Part shown: one piece after another, positions 1-9,447 of the stretch
Layout: each line of letters opens with the position of its first letter
How positions within the stretch are numbered: position 1 is the stretch's first letter
Source: DAOVRD01 sp964521715
Lineage (GTDB): Bacteria; Planctomycetota; Brocadiia; SM23-32
DNA length: 64,000 nucleotides
NCBI GenBank assembly: GCA_964521715.1
Contig: CAZFSS010000002.1
Coordinates: 62,001 to 126,000, forward strand
Direction: 5' to 3'
Notes under the pieces: generated by a model
What the model was told of the DNA's origin: nothing
Databases searched by the model: none
Seen by the model: only the letters and a program-made list of their open reading frames with translations
Translations under genes and position numbers: made by a program

Positions 1-188
1 TCGAGATGCTGCCGGGAATCGGACCCAAGACGGCTCAAGCCATCGTCCAATACCGGGAGGAGCACGGACCGTTCGCCTCGCTGGAGGCCCTGGCCGACGT
101 GCCCGGCATAGGGGAGCAGACAATCGAGGCGATCCGGCCGCACGCCATGTGCGCGCCGCCGCAGGCCGACTCGGAAGGCACCGACTGA
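1..188 (+). CDS. Helix-hairpin-helix (ComEA-type) DNA-binding protein, 3' end only
   Basis: The gene is cut by the left edge; 61 residues remain and end at a TGA at 186-188. Two helix-hairpin-helix motifs are visible, LPGIGPKTAQAIV and DVPGIGEQTIEAI, the arrangement found at the C-terminus of ComEA-type proteins, which bind DNA without sequence specificity. A short acidic tail follows. The next gene, uvrB, starts one base after the stop, so the two are probably co-transcribed. Whether the missing N-terminus carries a membrane anchor (as in ComEA) or a nuclease domain cannot be seen. Confidence 0.8.
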   Translation, partial: EMLPGIGPKTAQAIVQYREEHGPFASLEALADVPGIGEQTIEAIRPHAMCAPPQADSEGTD

Positions 189-189
189 C

Positions 190-2157
<1,968 letters not shown>

Positions 2158-2207
2158 GGGGGCGGGCATCCGCATGGGTCCGCCGCTCCGCTCAGGCGCT
2201 AGGGGGT

Positions 2208-2531
2208 CTAGCGGTCGGAGGCGGCGGCCTTGATGAAAGAAGCCATGAGGGAGTCGCCTTCGTACTCTTCCGGGGTAAGGGTCACGATGTCGAAGGGCAG
2301 ATCGAACCGCCCCATCGCGCGCATTTCGGCATCCCGCGTCAACCGCGCCCTTTCGAAAACATCCTTGCCCCTGAACGACGAAGAGACGATTGCCACGTCC
2401 AGGTCGCTCTCATCCGCCTCAGCGCCGAGTGCATGCGAACCGAATAGGACCACCTGGAGGTCCGAGAGGCCTGCCTCTCGCAGGCACTGCTCCAGGAACT
2501 TCACTGGTTCTTGAGCTGTGTCCCGAGCCAT
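2208..2531 (-). CDS. MNT-type nucleotidyltransferase, antitoxin of a HEPN/MNT pair
   Basis: This is a minimal nucleotidyltransferase of 107 residues. The motif GSHALGAEADESDLD (G31, S32, D43, D45) matches the GS-X10-DxD signature, and D81 in PFDIVTL is a plausible third catalytic aspartate. In characterised HepT/MntA systems this enzyme AMPylates and silences the HEPN RNase. Its start overlaps the end of the HEPN gene by 31 bases, so the two are translated as a unit, toxin gene first. The assignment as an antitoxin rests on the pairing and family knowledge. Confidence 0.85.
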   Translation of the reverse strand: MARDTAQEPVKFLEQCLREAGLSDLQVVLFGSHALGAEADESDLDVAIVSSSFRGKDVFERARLTRDAEMRAMGRFDLPFDIVTLTPEEYEGDSLMASFIKAAASDR

Positions 2532-2890
2532 TCCAACGTCTCCGCCGTCTGGTCGACGATCGCCTGCGTCCTTGCTGCGTCAAACTGCCTCTCGAGCGTC
2601 TCCATGTCCTCCGGATACCGTGTGAGCACGCTCGCCCTGTTCAACTCAAAGAGGAACTCGGACCGCGAAGGCGGCAGCTCAAGGCCTGCTCGCCGAGCGA
2701 GAAAGAGGAGATTGTGCGTTCTGTGCGGCCGCCGGCCCGTGCGGCCAGAGTAAAGACCCTTCAGGGCCTTCTCTATCGACAGGTGACAGAAGAACACAGC
2801 ATAGAAGCGCCGCCCCGCTTCCTGCATCGTTCGGGCAGTCGCAAAATCGTAGTCTGACTGCCTGAGCCACTCTTCAGAGGCCTGCGTCAT
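2501..2890 (-). CDS. HEPN-domain protein, probable toxin RNase of a HEPN/MNT pair
   Basis: The 129-residue all-helical protein belongs to the COG2250-like HEPN group. The helix-1 pattern SDYDFATA, the segment FFCHLSIEKALKGLY and the motif HRTHNLLFLA fit the family; RTHNL at residues 58-62 lies where HEPN RNases carry an Rx4-6H-type active site, though the spacing here is not the textbook one. It is followed directly by the MNT gene. A promoter-like sequence lies about 50 bases upstream. RNase activity is inferred, and some HEPN/MNT pairs lack it. Confidence 0.82.
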   Translation of the reverse strand: MTQASEEWLRQSDYDFATARTMQEAGRRFYAVFFCHLSIEKALKGLYSGRTGRRPHRTHNLLFLARRAGLELPPSRSEFLFELNRASVLTRYPEDMETLERQFDAARTQAIVDQTAETLEWLGTQLKNQ

Positions 2891-2940
2891 GGCGCTGGCT
2901 CACGAGTTCCGCGGCGCGCAGCAAGGCGCCAACTGGGTGG

Positions 2941-2969
2941 AGTATAACCCGGGCAAGGATGCCAGTCCA
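2941..2969 (-). promoter_or_regulatory. Promoter of the HEPN/MNT operon
   Basis: On the minus strand TGGACT (2964-2969) and TATACT (2941-2946) are separated by 17 bases, about 50 bases before the HEPN ATG. The -10 matches five of six consensus bases and the -35 four of six. Confidence 0.55.
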
Positions 2970-3006
2970 GAACGTCCGTAGCGAATCCAGGCCAGAGAAC
3001 GACAAT

Positions 3007-3075
3007 GCCGCCGCGAACCTGGACTTCGAACGCGCCGCCCTGCTCCGCGACATGATCCGCGAGTTAGGCGGCTGA
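3007..3075 (+). repeat. Second copy of the uvrB 3' end (direct repeat of 2089-2157)
   Basis: These 69 bases repeat the last 69 bases of uvrB, including its stop codon, with four mismatches. Three are at synonymous third positions and one changes Ser to Gly. The copy has no start or upstream uvrB sequence, so it is a relic. The two copies bracket the HEPN/MNT pair, as when an element inserts into the 3' end of a gene and restores it with its own version. Homologous exchange with a related uvrB locus would look the same. Confidence 0.85.
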
Positions 3076-3091
3076 CGACAGTGGCCAGTGG

Positions 3092-5554
3092 TCAGCGGTC
3101 AGCCAGGGCGAAGGAAAGAACGGCGGCCAGCAGGTAGAGCACGACCACCAGCCAGAGAACCGTGCTGTAGCCCGCGCTGATGGCGATCAGGACGGCCAGC
3201 GGCGAGGCCGCCACGGAGGCAAAGCCGTTCGCTCCCCAGGCCCAGGCCGTCATAGCCGGACGGGCCCGCGCCACGAGCGTCAGCCCGTTCGGGAAGGGCC
3301 ATCCCATCAGGAATGCCACCGGCGCCGTCAGGGCCGCCGAAGCCGCCATGCGCCCGGCCAGGGGCCAGCCGATCGCCGCGCGGAACATGGCGTCCAGCCC
3401 CACGGCATAGAAGGCGACCAGCGCCGCAATCCCCAGGGCCGCCGCGCAGATCGCGCGCAGCGGCGAGGGGCAGAGCCGTCGGCTCGCCGCGCTGCCCAGC
3501 CCGCTGAAGACAAGGAACGAGCTGATAATGCCCGCCGCCGCGTAGATGGGGTCGCCCAGGAAGTAGGTGAACTTCAGCAGGCAGGCCATCTCGAGCATCA
3601 TGAACGCGAGCCCGAGCACCACGAAGTAGCCCCCGGTCGCCAGCCGCCCGCCCGGGGCGCCTCGACGCCGCAGCCACACGAGCGGCAGCAGTATCAGTGC
3701 CCCGCCCACGACGACGACCTGCACGAGCGCAAAGACCAGCACCACGTACCCGAGCTCCGCCCGCCTGAGCCACTGGTCGCCGTAAGCCTCGACGAAGCGC
3801 GGCAGCGACCGCCACCGGAAGAAGTTGTAGAAGTAGGGGCTGTCGTCCGTCGCCGGGCGGACGTTGTAGACCCACCGATCGAAGAAGCGCTCCCGGTCGC
3901 CCGCCAGTATCTGCAGCGCGGCGTAGTGGAAGTAGGAGTAAGGCTTCCCTTCAGGGCCCTCGACCTGGTGGGTCTGCTCGTCGTAGCGCACTTGGGGGCA
4001 GGCGGCCCACTCGACGTCGAACGCCAGCTCAGAGGCGGCCGCAAGAAGGGACGCGCACTGCTGCTCGGTGATCGGCGACCGGAAGGCCATCGTCGTCACG
4101 GCCTCGTGATCGCGCACCTGCACGATGCGGCGCTCCGCGTCACCCAGCCCCAGCTCCTCCAGCGCGGCAGCCATCGTCGCCAGCATCTTCACGTTGTCGC
4201 GCGGGGGCAGTTGGCGTCCGCGCGTGGCCGCGACCACGCCCCTCTCACTGAGGTGCGCAAGGCATTGGCCGAGGCCCTCGCGCGTCAGCAGGAAGTCCTC
4301 GTGGAGCGAAAGCAGCCCGCTGACGCCCGCGGCCATCCCCTCGGCAGTGACGAGCTGAATGAGGTCGAAGCGCTCGCTGCTGCGTTCCAGGAACGTCCGG
4401 GGCTCCGTCGTGACGACCTCCACGTCCGAGCCGGACAGCACCTCCCCTGCCATGGGCGCCAGGGGGCCGCGCATCAGACGTACGATCTCCGGGTCGGGCT
4501 GCACCACGGTGACGTGCCCGGCGCCCATGCGGCGCGCCAGCCAGACGTTCACGCCGCCCGCTTCGCCAAGCAGCAGAACGCGCGGCTTGGGGACGAGCCG
4601 GTACGGAACGGACATCAACGTGTGGTCGAGGATCGCGGCCTCAGCGCTTGAACGAATCTCGAACACGGTCCCGGCCGGGTCGCCGTCGGCCAGTATCGAA
4701 AGCTGAGGCGGCGGCAGCTCCGTCGCCATCAGGCTCACGAACAGCGCCTGGTGCTGCAGGGGAGACTCGTAGACGTCCAGCCTGGCGCGAGGGCTGAAGC
4801 GGGTGAACAGGCGGACGGCGTCGCCCTGCGCCTCCAGCCGCCTCATCACCGACAGAGCCTTGTACTGGTCCACGCGCAGCGTCAGGGGCGCCAGGCCCGC
4901 CTCCAGCGCGAGCCCCGCCCCGGCCAGGGCGACGAGCGCCCCGAGCGGCAGGCGCCACCGCGCCGACGCGCCGCCGACCGCCCAGACCAGCGCCGCAAGC
5001 GCGCCCATCCCGGCCACAACGTGCAGGACCCGCTCGGGCGGCAGGACGAACATGAGGCCGACGGCCAGCGCGCCGCCGAAGCCGCTGCCGACCAGGTTCG
5101 CCGCGTAGAGAAGGTGCACCCGCCCGACACAGTGAACGAGCGAAAGCCCGATGACCGTCGCCGCCAGCAGGAACGGCACGAAGAGCAACAGATGATACAG
5201 GGACGCCAGGGCCGCCTGGCGCCCGCTGTAGAGGATGTAGCGCGCATCCAGCGGCAGCCACTCGGCCGCCCGGAAGCAGAGCGTGACCGACGCCGCAAAC
5301 AGCACCGCAAGCACGGCGCCGGCCCCCCCGAACCGCCTGCCGAGCCAGCCGCCTGCGAAGGTGAGCAGCGTGCCGCTGGCGCCGAATCCCAGCAGAGCGG
5401 TGCTGATGACAAGGTACGAGAAGTGGTGCCATTGGGCGATCGAGAGGCAGCGCATCAGGGCCAGCTCGAGGGCGATGACGGCGGCCGAGATCAGGAAAAC
5501 GGCCAGCGCCCCGGGCGCAATCCGGTCGCCGTGCCCCCCAGACGCGTCGCTCAT
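3092..5554 (-). CDS. Polytopic membrane protein with spermidine-synthase-like domain
   Basis: The protein has 820 residues if started at the ATG at 5554. It begins with several membrane segments including SYLVISTALLGFGASGTLLT, continues with a Rossmann-like domain resembling polyamine aminopropyltransferases (RVLLLGEAGGVNVWLARRMG, then a Asp/Glu-rich stretch), and ends with another block of membrane helices. This layout is that of the spermine/spermidine-synthase-like membrane proteins common in Planctomycetes and Deltaproteobacteria; their substrate is unknown. The frame stays open to 5680, but that extension lies inside the repeat element at 5622-5814 and is not family-like. No strong Shine-Dalgarno precedes 5554, so the start is only moderately certain. 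Confidence 0.8.
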   Translation of the reverse strand: MSDASGGHGDRIAPGALAVFLISAAVIALELALMRCLSIAQWHHFSYLVISTALLGFGASGTLLTFAGGWLGRRFGGAGAVLAVLFAASVTLCFRAAEWLPLDARYILYSGRQAALASLYHLLLFVPFLLAATVIGLSLVHCVGRVHLLYAANLVGSGFGGALAVGLMFVLPPERVLHVVAGMGALAALVWAVGGASARWRLPLGALVALAGAGLALEAGLAPLTLRVDQYKALSVMRRLEAQGDAVRLFTRFSPRARLDVYESPLQHQALFVSLMATELPPPQLSILADGDPAGTVFEIRSSAEAAILDHTLMSVPYRLVPKPRVLLLGEAGGVNVWLARRMGAGHVTVVQPDPEIVRLMRGPLAPMAGEVLSGSDVEVVTTEPRTFLERSSERFDLIQLVTAEGMAAGVSGLLSLHEDFLLTREGLGQCLAHLSERGVVAATRGRQLPPRDNVKMLATMAAALEELGLGDAERRIVQVRDHEAVTTMAFRSPITEQQCASLLAAASELAFDVEWAACPQVRYDEQTHQVEGPEGKPYSYFHYAALQILAGDRERFFDRWVYNVRPATDDSPYFYNFFRWRSLPRFVEAYGDQWLRRAELGYVVLVFALVQVVVVGGALILLPLVWLRRRGAPGGRLATGGYFVVLGLAFMMLEMACLLKFTYFLGDPIYAAAGIISSFLVFSGLGSAASRRLCPSPLRAICAAALGIAALVAFYAVGLDAMFRAAIGWPLAGRMAASAALTAPVAFLMGWPFPNGLTLVARARPAMTAWAWGANGFASVAASPLAVLIAISAGYSTVLWLVVVLYLLAAVLSFALADR

Positions 5555-5621
5555 CGTGGAGTGTGGCACTGTGTCCCCGAGACCTTCCGGGCAAGGGCGC
5601 ATTCGGCGCGGGACGGCGCTA

Positions 5622-5814
5622 AGAGCCCCTAACAGGACCCCATGCGTCGGCCCGAGGCCGAGCGAAGCGCCATCATGCAAGGAGGGCCAAGCAGGCGATG
5701 CAGGGGCTCAGCATCGCCGAGCCTACTCCGCCGAAGCAGCTTCGGCTGCGAAGGCTGGATGCAGCCCGGCGCTGCAGCCGGCCGAAGCCAGCAGGGAGTC
5801 CTGTTAGGGGCTCC
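5622..5814. repeat. MITE-like element, copy A, with terminal inverted repeats
   Basis: This 193-bp element has ends that are inverted repeats of about 20 bases: AGAGCCCCTAACAGGACCC at 5622-5640 and its near complement at 5795-5814. A second copy in the opposite orientation occupies 24827-25034 and is roughly 90% identical by eye, with a short indel. No protein is encoded, so if mobile it depends on a transposase elsewhere. The interior has a conserved palindromic core around GAAGCAGCTTCGGCTGCGAA. Confidence 0.8.
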
Positions 5815-5834
5815 AAGGGCCAGGCCCGGGCGGC

Positions 5835-6710
5835 CTACCTGCCCTCCTCCACGCGTCCCGTCATTGGGACGAACGCGACGGGCAGCACGGATCGCGTCGT
5901 GATCTTGCCGTCCTCATCCTTGCTGACGACCACAAGCTGCTGCGTCTCGTAAACGCCGCCCACGGGGATGACCATCTTGCCGCCGGGCTTGAGCTGCGCC
6001 ACGAGCGGCGGAGGGACGTGGCCGGCCGCGGCCGTCACGATCACGCCGTCGAAGGGCGCGTGCTCCTCCCAGCCGTAGTAGCCGTCGCCCTGTTTCACCT
6101 CGATCGTCTTGTAGCCCAGCTCCTTGAGCCGCTCTTCGGCCTGCTTCGTAAGCTCTTCGATGATCTCGATGGTGAAGACGTAGGGCGTCAGTTCGGACAG
6201 CACCGCCGCCTGGTAGCCGCTGCCCGTGCCGATCTCCAGGACCCGGTCGCCCGGCTCCACTTCGAGCAGCTCCGTCATGTAGGCTACGACGTAGGGCTGG
6301 GAGATCGTCTGCCCCTGGCCGATCGGGAGGGGCTGGTCCGCATAAGCCACCCGCGTCGAGCGGGCTGGCACGAACCGGTGCCGGGGGACGTTCCGCATGG
6401 CCGCGAGCACTTTCTCGTCCTCAACGTCGCGGCGCTCGATCTGCGCCCGGACCATCTCTTCGCGCTCGGCCCGGCGCTCTTCGAAGCGCGGCCTCTCCCA
6501 TTCGAGGGGCTTCTCGGCAGTTCCGGCCTCACCTTCGCCCCCTTGCGCCGCTGGCGTCTGCGCTTCCGCCTCCGCCGGCGCGCCCGCTTCGGGCTTCGCC
6601 TCATCGGCGGCCAGCCCGGCTTTGCCCGCCGGCAGCAGCAGGAATGCCAGCGCGACCAGCGCCGCCAGGAGGAGGCCCCCGACCGACCACTTCAGCGCGC
6701 TCCGGTTCAT
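5835..6710 (-). CDS. pcm: Protein-L-isoaspartate O-methyltransferase with N-terminal signal/anchor
   Basis: Residues about 85-291 form a Pcm domain, which methylates L-isoaspartyl residues of damaged proteins using SAM. Visible are VPRHRFVP, the motif GQGQTISQPYVVAYMTE and the SAM-binding VLEIGTGSGYQAAVLSEL. Ahead of it are a hydrophobic segment (residues 9-26, VGGLLLAALVALAFLLLP) preceded by Arg and Lys, then about 40 residues rich in Ala, Pro and Glu. The standard enzyme is soluble and about 210 residues long, so membrane targeting is unusual. The ATG at 6710 follows a G-rich stretch, and a promoter-like pair lies at 6743-6771. Confidence 0.9.
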   Translation of the reverse strand: MNRSALKWSVGGLLLAALVALAFLLLPAGKAGLAADEAKPEAGAPAEAEAQTPAAQGGEGEAGTAEKPLEWERPRFEERRAEREEMVRAQIERRDVEDEKVLAAMRNVPRHRFVPARSTRVAYADQPLPIGQGQTISQPYVVAYMTELLEVEPGDRVLEIGTGSGYQAAVLSELTPYVFTIEIIEELTKQAEERLKELGYKTIEVKQGDGYYGWEEHAPFDGVIVTAAAGHVPPPLVAQLKPGGKMVIPVGGVYETQQLVVVSKDEDGKITTRSVLPVAFVPMTGRVEEGR

Positions 6711-6742
6711 CGCCTGTCCCCCTGAACGGCCTTACGCCCTGC

Positions 6743-6771
6743 ATGGTAGCAGATGCCGGCCACGCGTTCAA
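6743..6771 (-). promoter_or_regulatory. Promoter of pcm
   Basis: TTGAAC (6766-6771) and TACCAT (6743-6748) on the minus strand are 17 bases apart, and the -10 ends 32 bases before the pcm start codon. Confidence 0.5.
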
Positions 6772-6781
6772 CAGGTCGGCC

Positions 6782-7552
6782 TCAGGCCTCGCCGTCGCCT
6801 GGGACCGCTCCGCAGTGGTCCAGCTGGAGGAAGAGCACCGTGCCCCCCACAACGCCGAGCGGCAGGAACACAGCCCCCACGAACGGGACCATCAGGCCGA
6901 GCAGCATCGGAAGCCCGAACCCCAGAAGCTCCCACCGATGGCGGCTGGCAAACGCCAGGCGTTGCCTGATCGTCATCCGCCGGCGGCCCATCGGGTAGTC
7001 CAGATACTCCAGCGCCAGCAACACCGCGGACGCCGCCACCGCGAGCACGGTCGTCACCGGCACGAGGAGCAGCCCGACGAGCAGGACGCCCAGCTCCGCC
7101 AAGAGCAGCAGCGCGGCCAACCAGATGGAGCGGCCGAGGCCCACCAGCGCGGTCCGAAAGCTGGACGGCTCCTCCGCGACGCGGCCGGTGAGCCTGCGCT
7201 CCACGGCGGCCGAGAGCCAGTCGTAGAGCGGCCCGGCCACGACAAGGCACAACAGCGTGTACGTGAGCACCGACAGGACCACGAACGCAAGCGGAAGAGC
7301 GACCATCAGGAGCGCCCGCAGCACCGTGCGCCACCATGCCCCCGGGGCGATGACCAGGTCCGCCACGTTGTCCACCAGAAACAGGAACGCCACGAAGAAC
7401 GCGGCGTAGAGCGCCAGGCACAGCAGGAAGGGCACAAGCGCCAGAAGCAGCATCCTGCCGCTGCTGAAGATGATGCCGAACGCCTGAATGGGGCAGGCCA
7501 GCCCCCGCAGGAACCTGGTCAGGAAGAAGCCGTGTCCGCTCCGTTCAGCCAT
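6782..7552 (-). CDS. EI24/CysZ-like integral membrane protein
   Basis: This 256-residue protein has about six hydrophobic segments, including MLLLALVPFLLCLALYAAFF and LLAELGVLLVGLLLVPV. The opening FFLTRFLRGLACPIQAF and the segment LEYLDYPMGRRRMTIRQRL are typical of the EI24 domain family (formerly DUF540), which includes the sulfate transporter CysZ. No cysteine-synthesis gene is near, so sulfate transport is not supported by context. The ATG at 7552 follows GGGGGGCCGC; the frame is open further upstream but the extension has no family character. An extended -10 promoter precedes it. Confidence 0.8.
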   Translation of the reverse strand: MAERSGHGFFLTRFLRGLACPIQAFGIIFSSGRMLLLALVPFLLCLALYAAFFVAFLFLVDNVADLVIAPGAWWRTVLRALLMVALPLAFVVLSVLTYTLLCLVVAGPLYDWLSAAVERRLTGRVAEEPSSFRTALVGLGRSIWLAALLLLAELGVLLVGLLLVPVTTVLAVAASAVLLALEYLDYPMGRRRMTIRQRLAFASRHRWELLGFGLPMLLGLMVPFVGAVFLPLGVVGGTVLFLQLDHCGAVPGDGEA

Positions 7553-7606
7553 GCGGCCCCCCAGCGCGATTGGGTCACCCGGCCGACGCGCCGTGGCCCA
7601 CCGGCA

Positions 7607-7634
7607 ATTATAGCAGACGGAGGCAGGATTGCAG
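7607..7634 (-). promoter_or_regulatory. Promoter of the EI24-like gene
   Basis: A perfect TATAAT (7607-7612) preceded by TGC forms an extended -10 on the minus strand. CTGCAA at 7629-7634 is 16 bases upstream. The start codon is 54 bases downstream. Confidence 0.6.
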
Positions 7635-7727
7635 GCAGCCGATGCGGTATAGTGGTGGGACGCGTAAGCATGGGCGGTTCCCCTCCGGGCAGCCGCCCTG
7701 CTGTGAAAGCGCACGGGGGACAGGGAA

Positions 7728-8126
7728 ATGAGCCGGCAACTCACGAGCGCGGGAGGCCGCACTTTGAACCTGGCGTGCCTGGTCCTGTGGTCCGCGGCAG
7801 TGGCGGCCGTGAGCCTGCTGAGGCATCCGCCCGGCGCCGACGTGCTGGGCGGATTGCCGGCACGGGACTTCCTGGGCCACCTCGGTGCGTACGCCATCCT
7901 CTGCGTGCTGGCCACCAGAGCCGTCCGTACCGACAGCGCCCGATCGCGCCTTGCCGTTGCCGCCGCCGCCCTTGCCTTCGGGATCCTCATGGAGGTCGTG
8001 CAGCCCCTGACCGGCCGCACCTTCGAGCTGACGGACATGCTGGCCGACGGCATCGGCGTCGCCATCGGTCTGGCGCTGGCCGTCGCGGTCGGCCGGGTCC
8101 GGCCGCGCCGGGCGGCTCTGCAGTAG
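7728..8126 (+). CDS. VanZ family membrane protein
   Basis: The 132-residue protein has about four membrane helices and the VanZ pattern: DFLGHLGAYAILCVLATRA, then GILMEVVQPLTGRTFELTDM and a last helix with DMLADGIGVAIGLALA. VanZ proteins confer low-level teicoplanin resistance in enterococci, but most bacterial members have no known role and are probably linked to the envelope. The ATG follows GGGACAGGGAA. It stands alone between a divergent membrane protein gene and the stress operon. Confidence 0.82.
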   Translation: MSRQLTSAGGRTLNLACLVLWSAAVAAVSLLRHPPGADVLGGLPARDFLGHLGAYAILCVLATRAVRTDSARSRLAVAAAALAFGILMEVVQPLTGRTFELTDMLADGIGVAIGLALAVAVGRVRPRRAALQ

Positions 8127-8163
8127 GGTCGTGCGAATCCACAGAGAAAAAGGCGCAGCCCCC

Positions 8164-8193
8164 TTGACAGGCGAGTATGAGACTGATATACTC
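8164..8193 (+). promoter_or_regulatory. Strong promoter with overlapping palindrome, Rrf2 operon
   Basis: TTGACA (8164-8169) and TATACT (8187-8192) are exactly 17 bases apart. An inverted repeat GAGTAT-N9-ATACTC (8173-8193) fills the spacer and covers the -10. An operator in that place would block RNA polymerase, as expected for autorepression by the Rrf2 protein encoded 38 bases downstream. The promoter is seen in the sequence; the identity of the binding protein is inferred. Confidence 0.78.
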
Positions 8194-8230
8194 CCATTAT
8201 AGAGGATTAACCAGGTGGTAGAAGGCGGAT

Positions 8231-8656
8231 ATGGCCATCGTCAAACGGGAAACGGACTACGCTCTCAGGTCGATCTCGCGGCTGGCGGAGACGGAGGGCT
8301 TCCTCCCGGTCAGCGCTCTGGCGGAAGGCGTGAACGCGCCGGAGTTCTTCCTGCGCAAGATCATGCAGCGGCTCAACCAGGCCGGCATCGTCGAGAGCCG
8401 CCAGGGACCGTTCGGCGGCTACAGGCTGGCCGTGCCCGCCAAGAGCATCTCTCTGCTGGACGTCATCGAAACGGTGCAGGGCCCGCTCGTCATGAACGAA
8501 TGCTTCGCGGAGCCCGAGGTCTGCAGCCGGACGAAGTCCTGCCCGGTGCGCGCCAGGCTGGCCGAGCTGCAGGTGGAGCTGAACGCCGAACTGGCCGGGA
8601 TCAGGCTGAGCGACGTCCTTAAGCGCGCCGGAACCAGGGAGAGGGGCAAGAGATGA
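8231..8656 (+). CDS. Rrf2 family transcriptional regulator (candidate NO/Fe-S sensor)
   Basis: This 141-residue regulator has an N-terminal winged helix (ETDYALRSISRLAE, then FFLRKIMQRLNQAGIVESRQ and GGYRLA). Three cysteines, C91, C98 and C104, are spaced as in Rrf2 proteins that hold an iron-sulfur cluster, such as IscR and NsrR. Cluster damage by NO, oxygen or iron shortage changes DNA binding in those proteins. It overlaps the next gene by four bases (ATGA) and heads an operon ending in NO-related enzymes, so NO or redox sensing is the natural inference. A Shine-Dalgarno-like AAGGCGG precedes the ATG. Confidence 0.88.
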   Translation: MAIVKRETDYALRSISRLAETEGFLPVSALAEGVNAPEFFLRKIMQRLNQAGIVESRQGPFGGYRLAVPAKSISLLDVIETVQGPLVMNECFAEPEVCSRTKSCPVRARLAELQVELNAELAGIRLSDVLKRAGTRERGKR

Positions 8657-9354
8657 TCGGTCCCAAGTGTCCGGGACAGGATCCGATGTTCATGAAGGCG
8701 GGTGCCATCGCCGAGGCGCCCTGCCCTGCGTGCGGGCACCGCGTCGAGTTCTGGCCGGACGAGCCTATGCGCAAGTGCCCCGAGTGCGGACGCCGCTTCG
8801 CCAACCCCGAGGACTCGATGAAGTGCCTGAGCTGGTGCCGATACGCCGCCCAGTGCATGAGCGCGCTCCAGCAGGGCAACGGCAACTGGATCGGACCCCT
8901 GCGCGAGGAACTGATGGCGCGCATGAAGGCGGCCTTCGGCCGGGACGCGGGCGCAATCGAGCACGCCCTCGCCGTCCTGGAACTGGCGGAGGAGATAGGC
9001 CGCCAGGCGGGCGCCTATCTACTGGTGTTGGTGCCGGCCGCCATCCTGCACGACATCGGAAGGGCGGCCCCCCAAGCAGCCGGGGAAGCGACGGACCACG
9101 GCGTGCAGGGCCGCGCCGCGGCTGCCGAGATCCTATCCGACCTCGGCCTGCCGGAGGCGGTTGAGGAGGAGATCCTGGACCTGATCGAGCACCATCACGA
9201 CCGCGGCAGAATGGACACGCGCAACGCCGGCCCGCTCTTCGACGCCGACCTGATCGTCAACCTAAGGGAATCGGGCAGGGATGGCGCGCGGGGCGAGCCG
9301 TCCCGAGACGCACTGACGGAGGCCGGAAGGCGGATCTGCGCCGGGCGTCTGTAG
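8653..9354 (+). CDS. Cysteine-rich zinc-ribbon plus HD-domain protein
   Basis: The first 70 residues carry eight cysteines (C6, C24, C27, C42, C45, C58, C62, C68); CPACG and CPECG form a zinc ribbon, and KCLSWCRYAAQC could hold a further metal centre. Residues 100-200 are an HD phosphohydrolase domain with H104, H133-D134 (ILHDIG), H180-H182 and D198, so the metal ligands appear intact. The substrate is unknown. It is translationally coupled to the Rrf2 gene and followed by the flavodiiron and hybrid cluster proteins, which suggests a role in nitrosative or redox stress, perhaps nucleotide turnover. Confidence 0.8.
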   Translation: MIGPKCPGQDPMFMKAGAIAEAPCPACGHRVEFWPDEPMRKCPECGRRFANPEDSMKCLSWCRYAAQCMSALQQGNGNWIGPLREELMARMKAAFGRDAGAIEHALAVLELAEEIGRQAGAYLLVLVPAAILHDIGRAAPQAAGEATDHGVQGRAAAAEILSDLGLPEAVEEEILDLIEHHHDRGRMDTRNAGPLFDADLIVNLRESGRDGARGEPSRDALTEAGRRICAGRL

Positions 9355-9447
9355 CCGCGCGGTCCGCGTTCCCGCCCGCAAGAGGGATGGTGCTTCAAGC
9401 GGCCTGACACTGCGGTCACGAGGGCCTCGATTGGCAAGGAGCAAGCG

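Noticed and set aside
5555..5680. N-terminal extension of the spermidine-synthase-like protein
   Set aside because: The added residues are encoded by the end of the repeat element; the same peptide can be read from the other copy near 25000.
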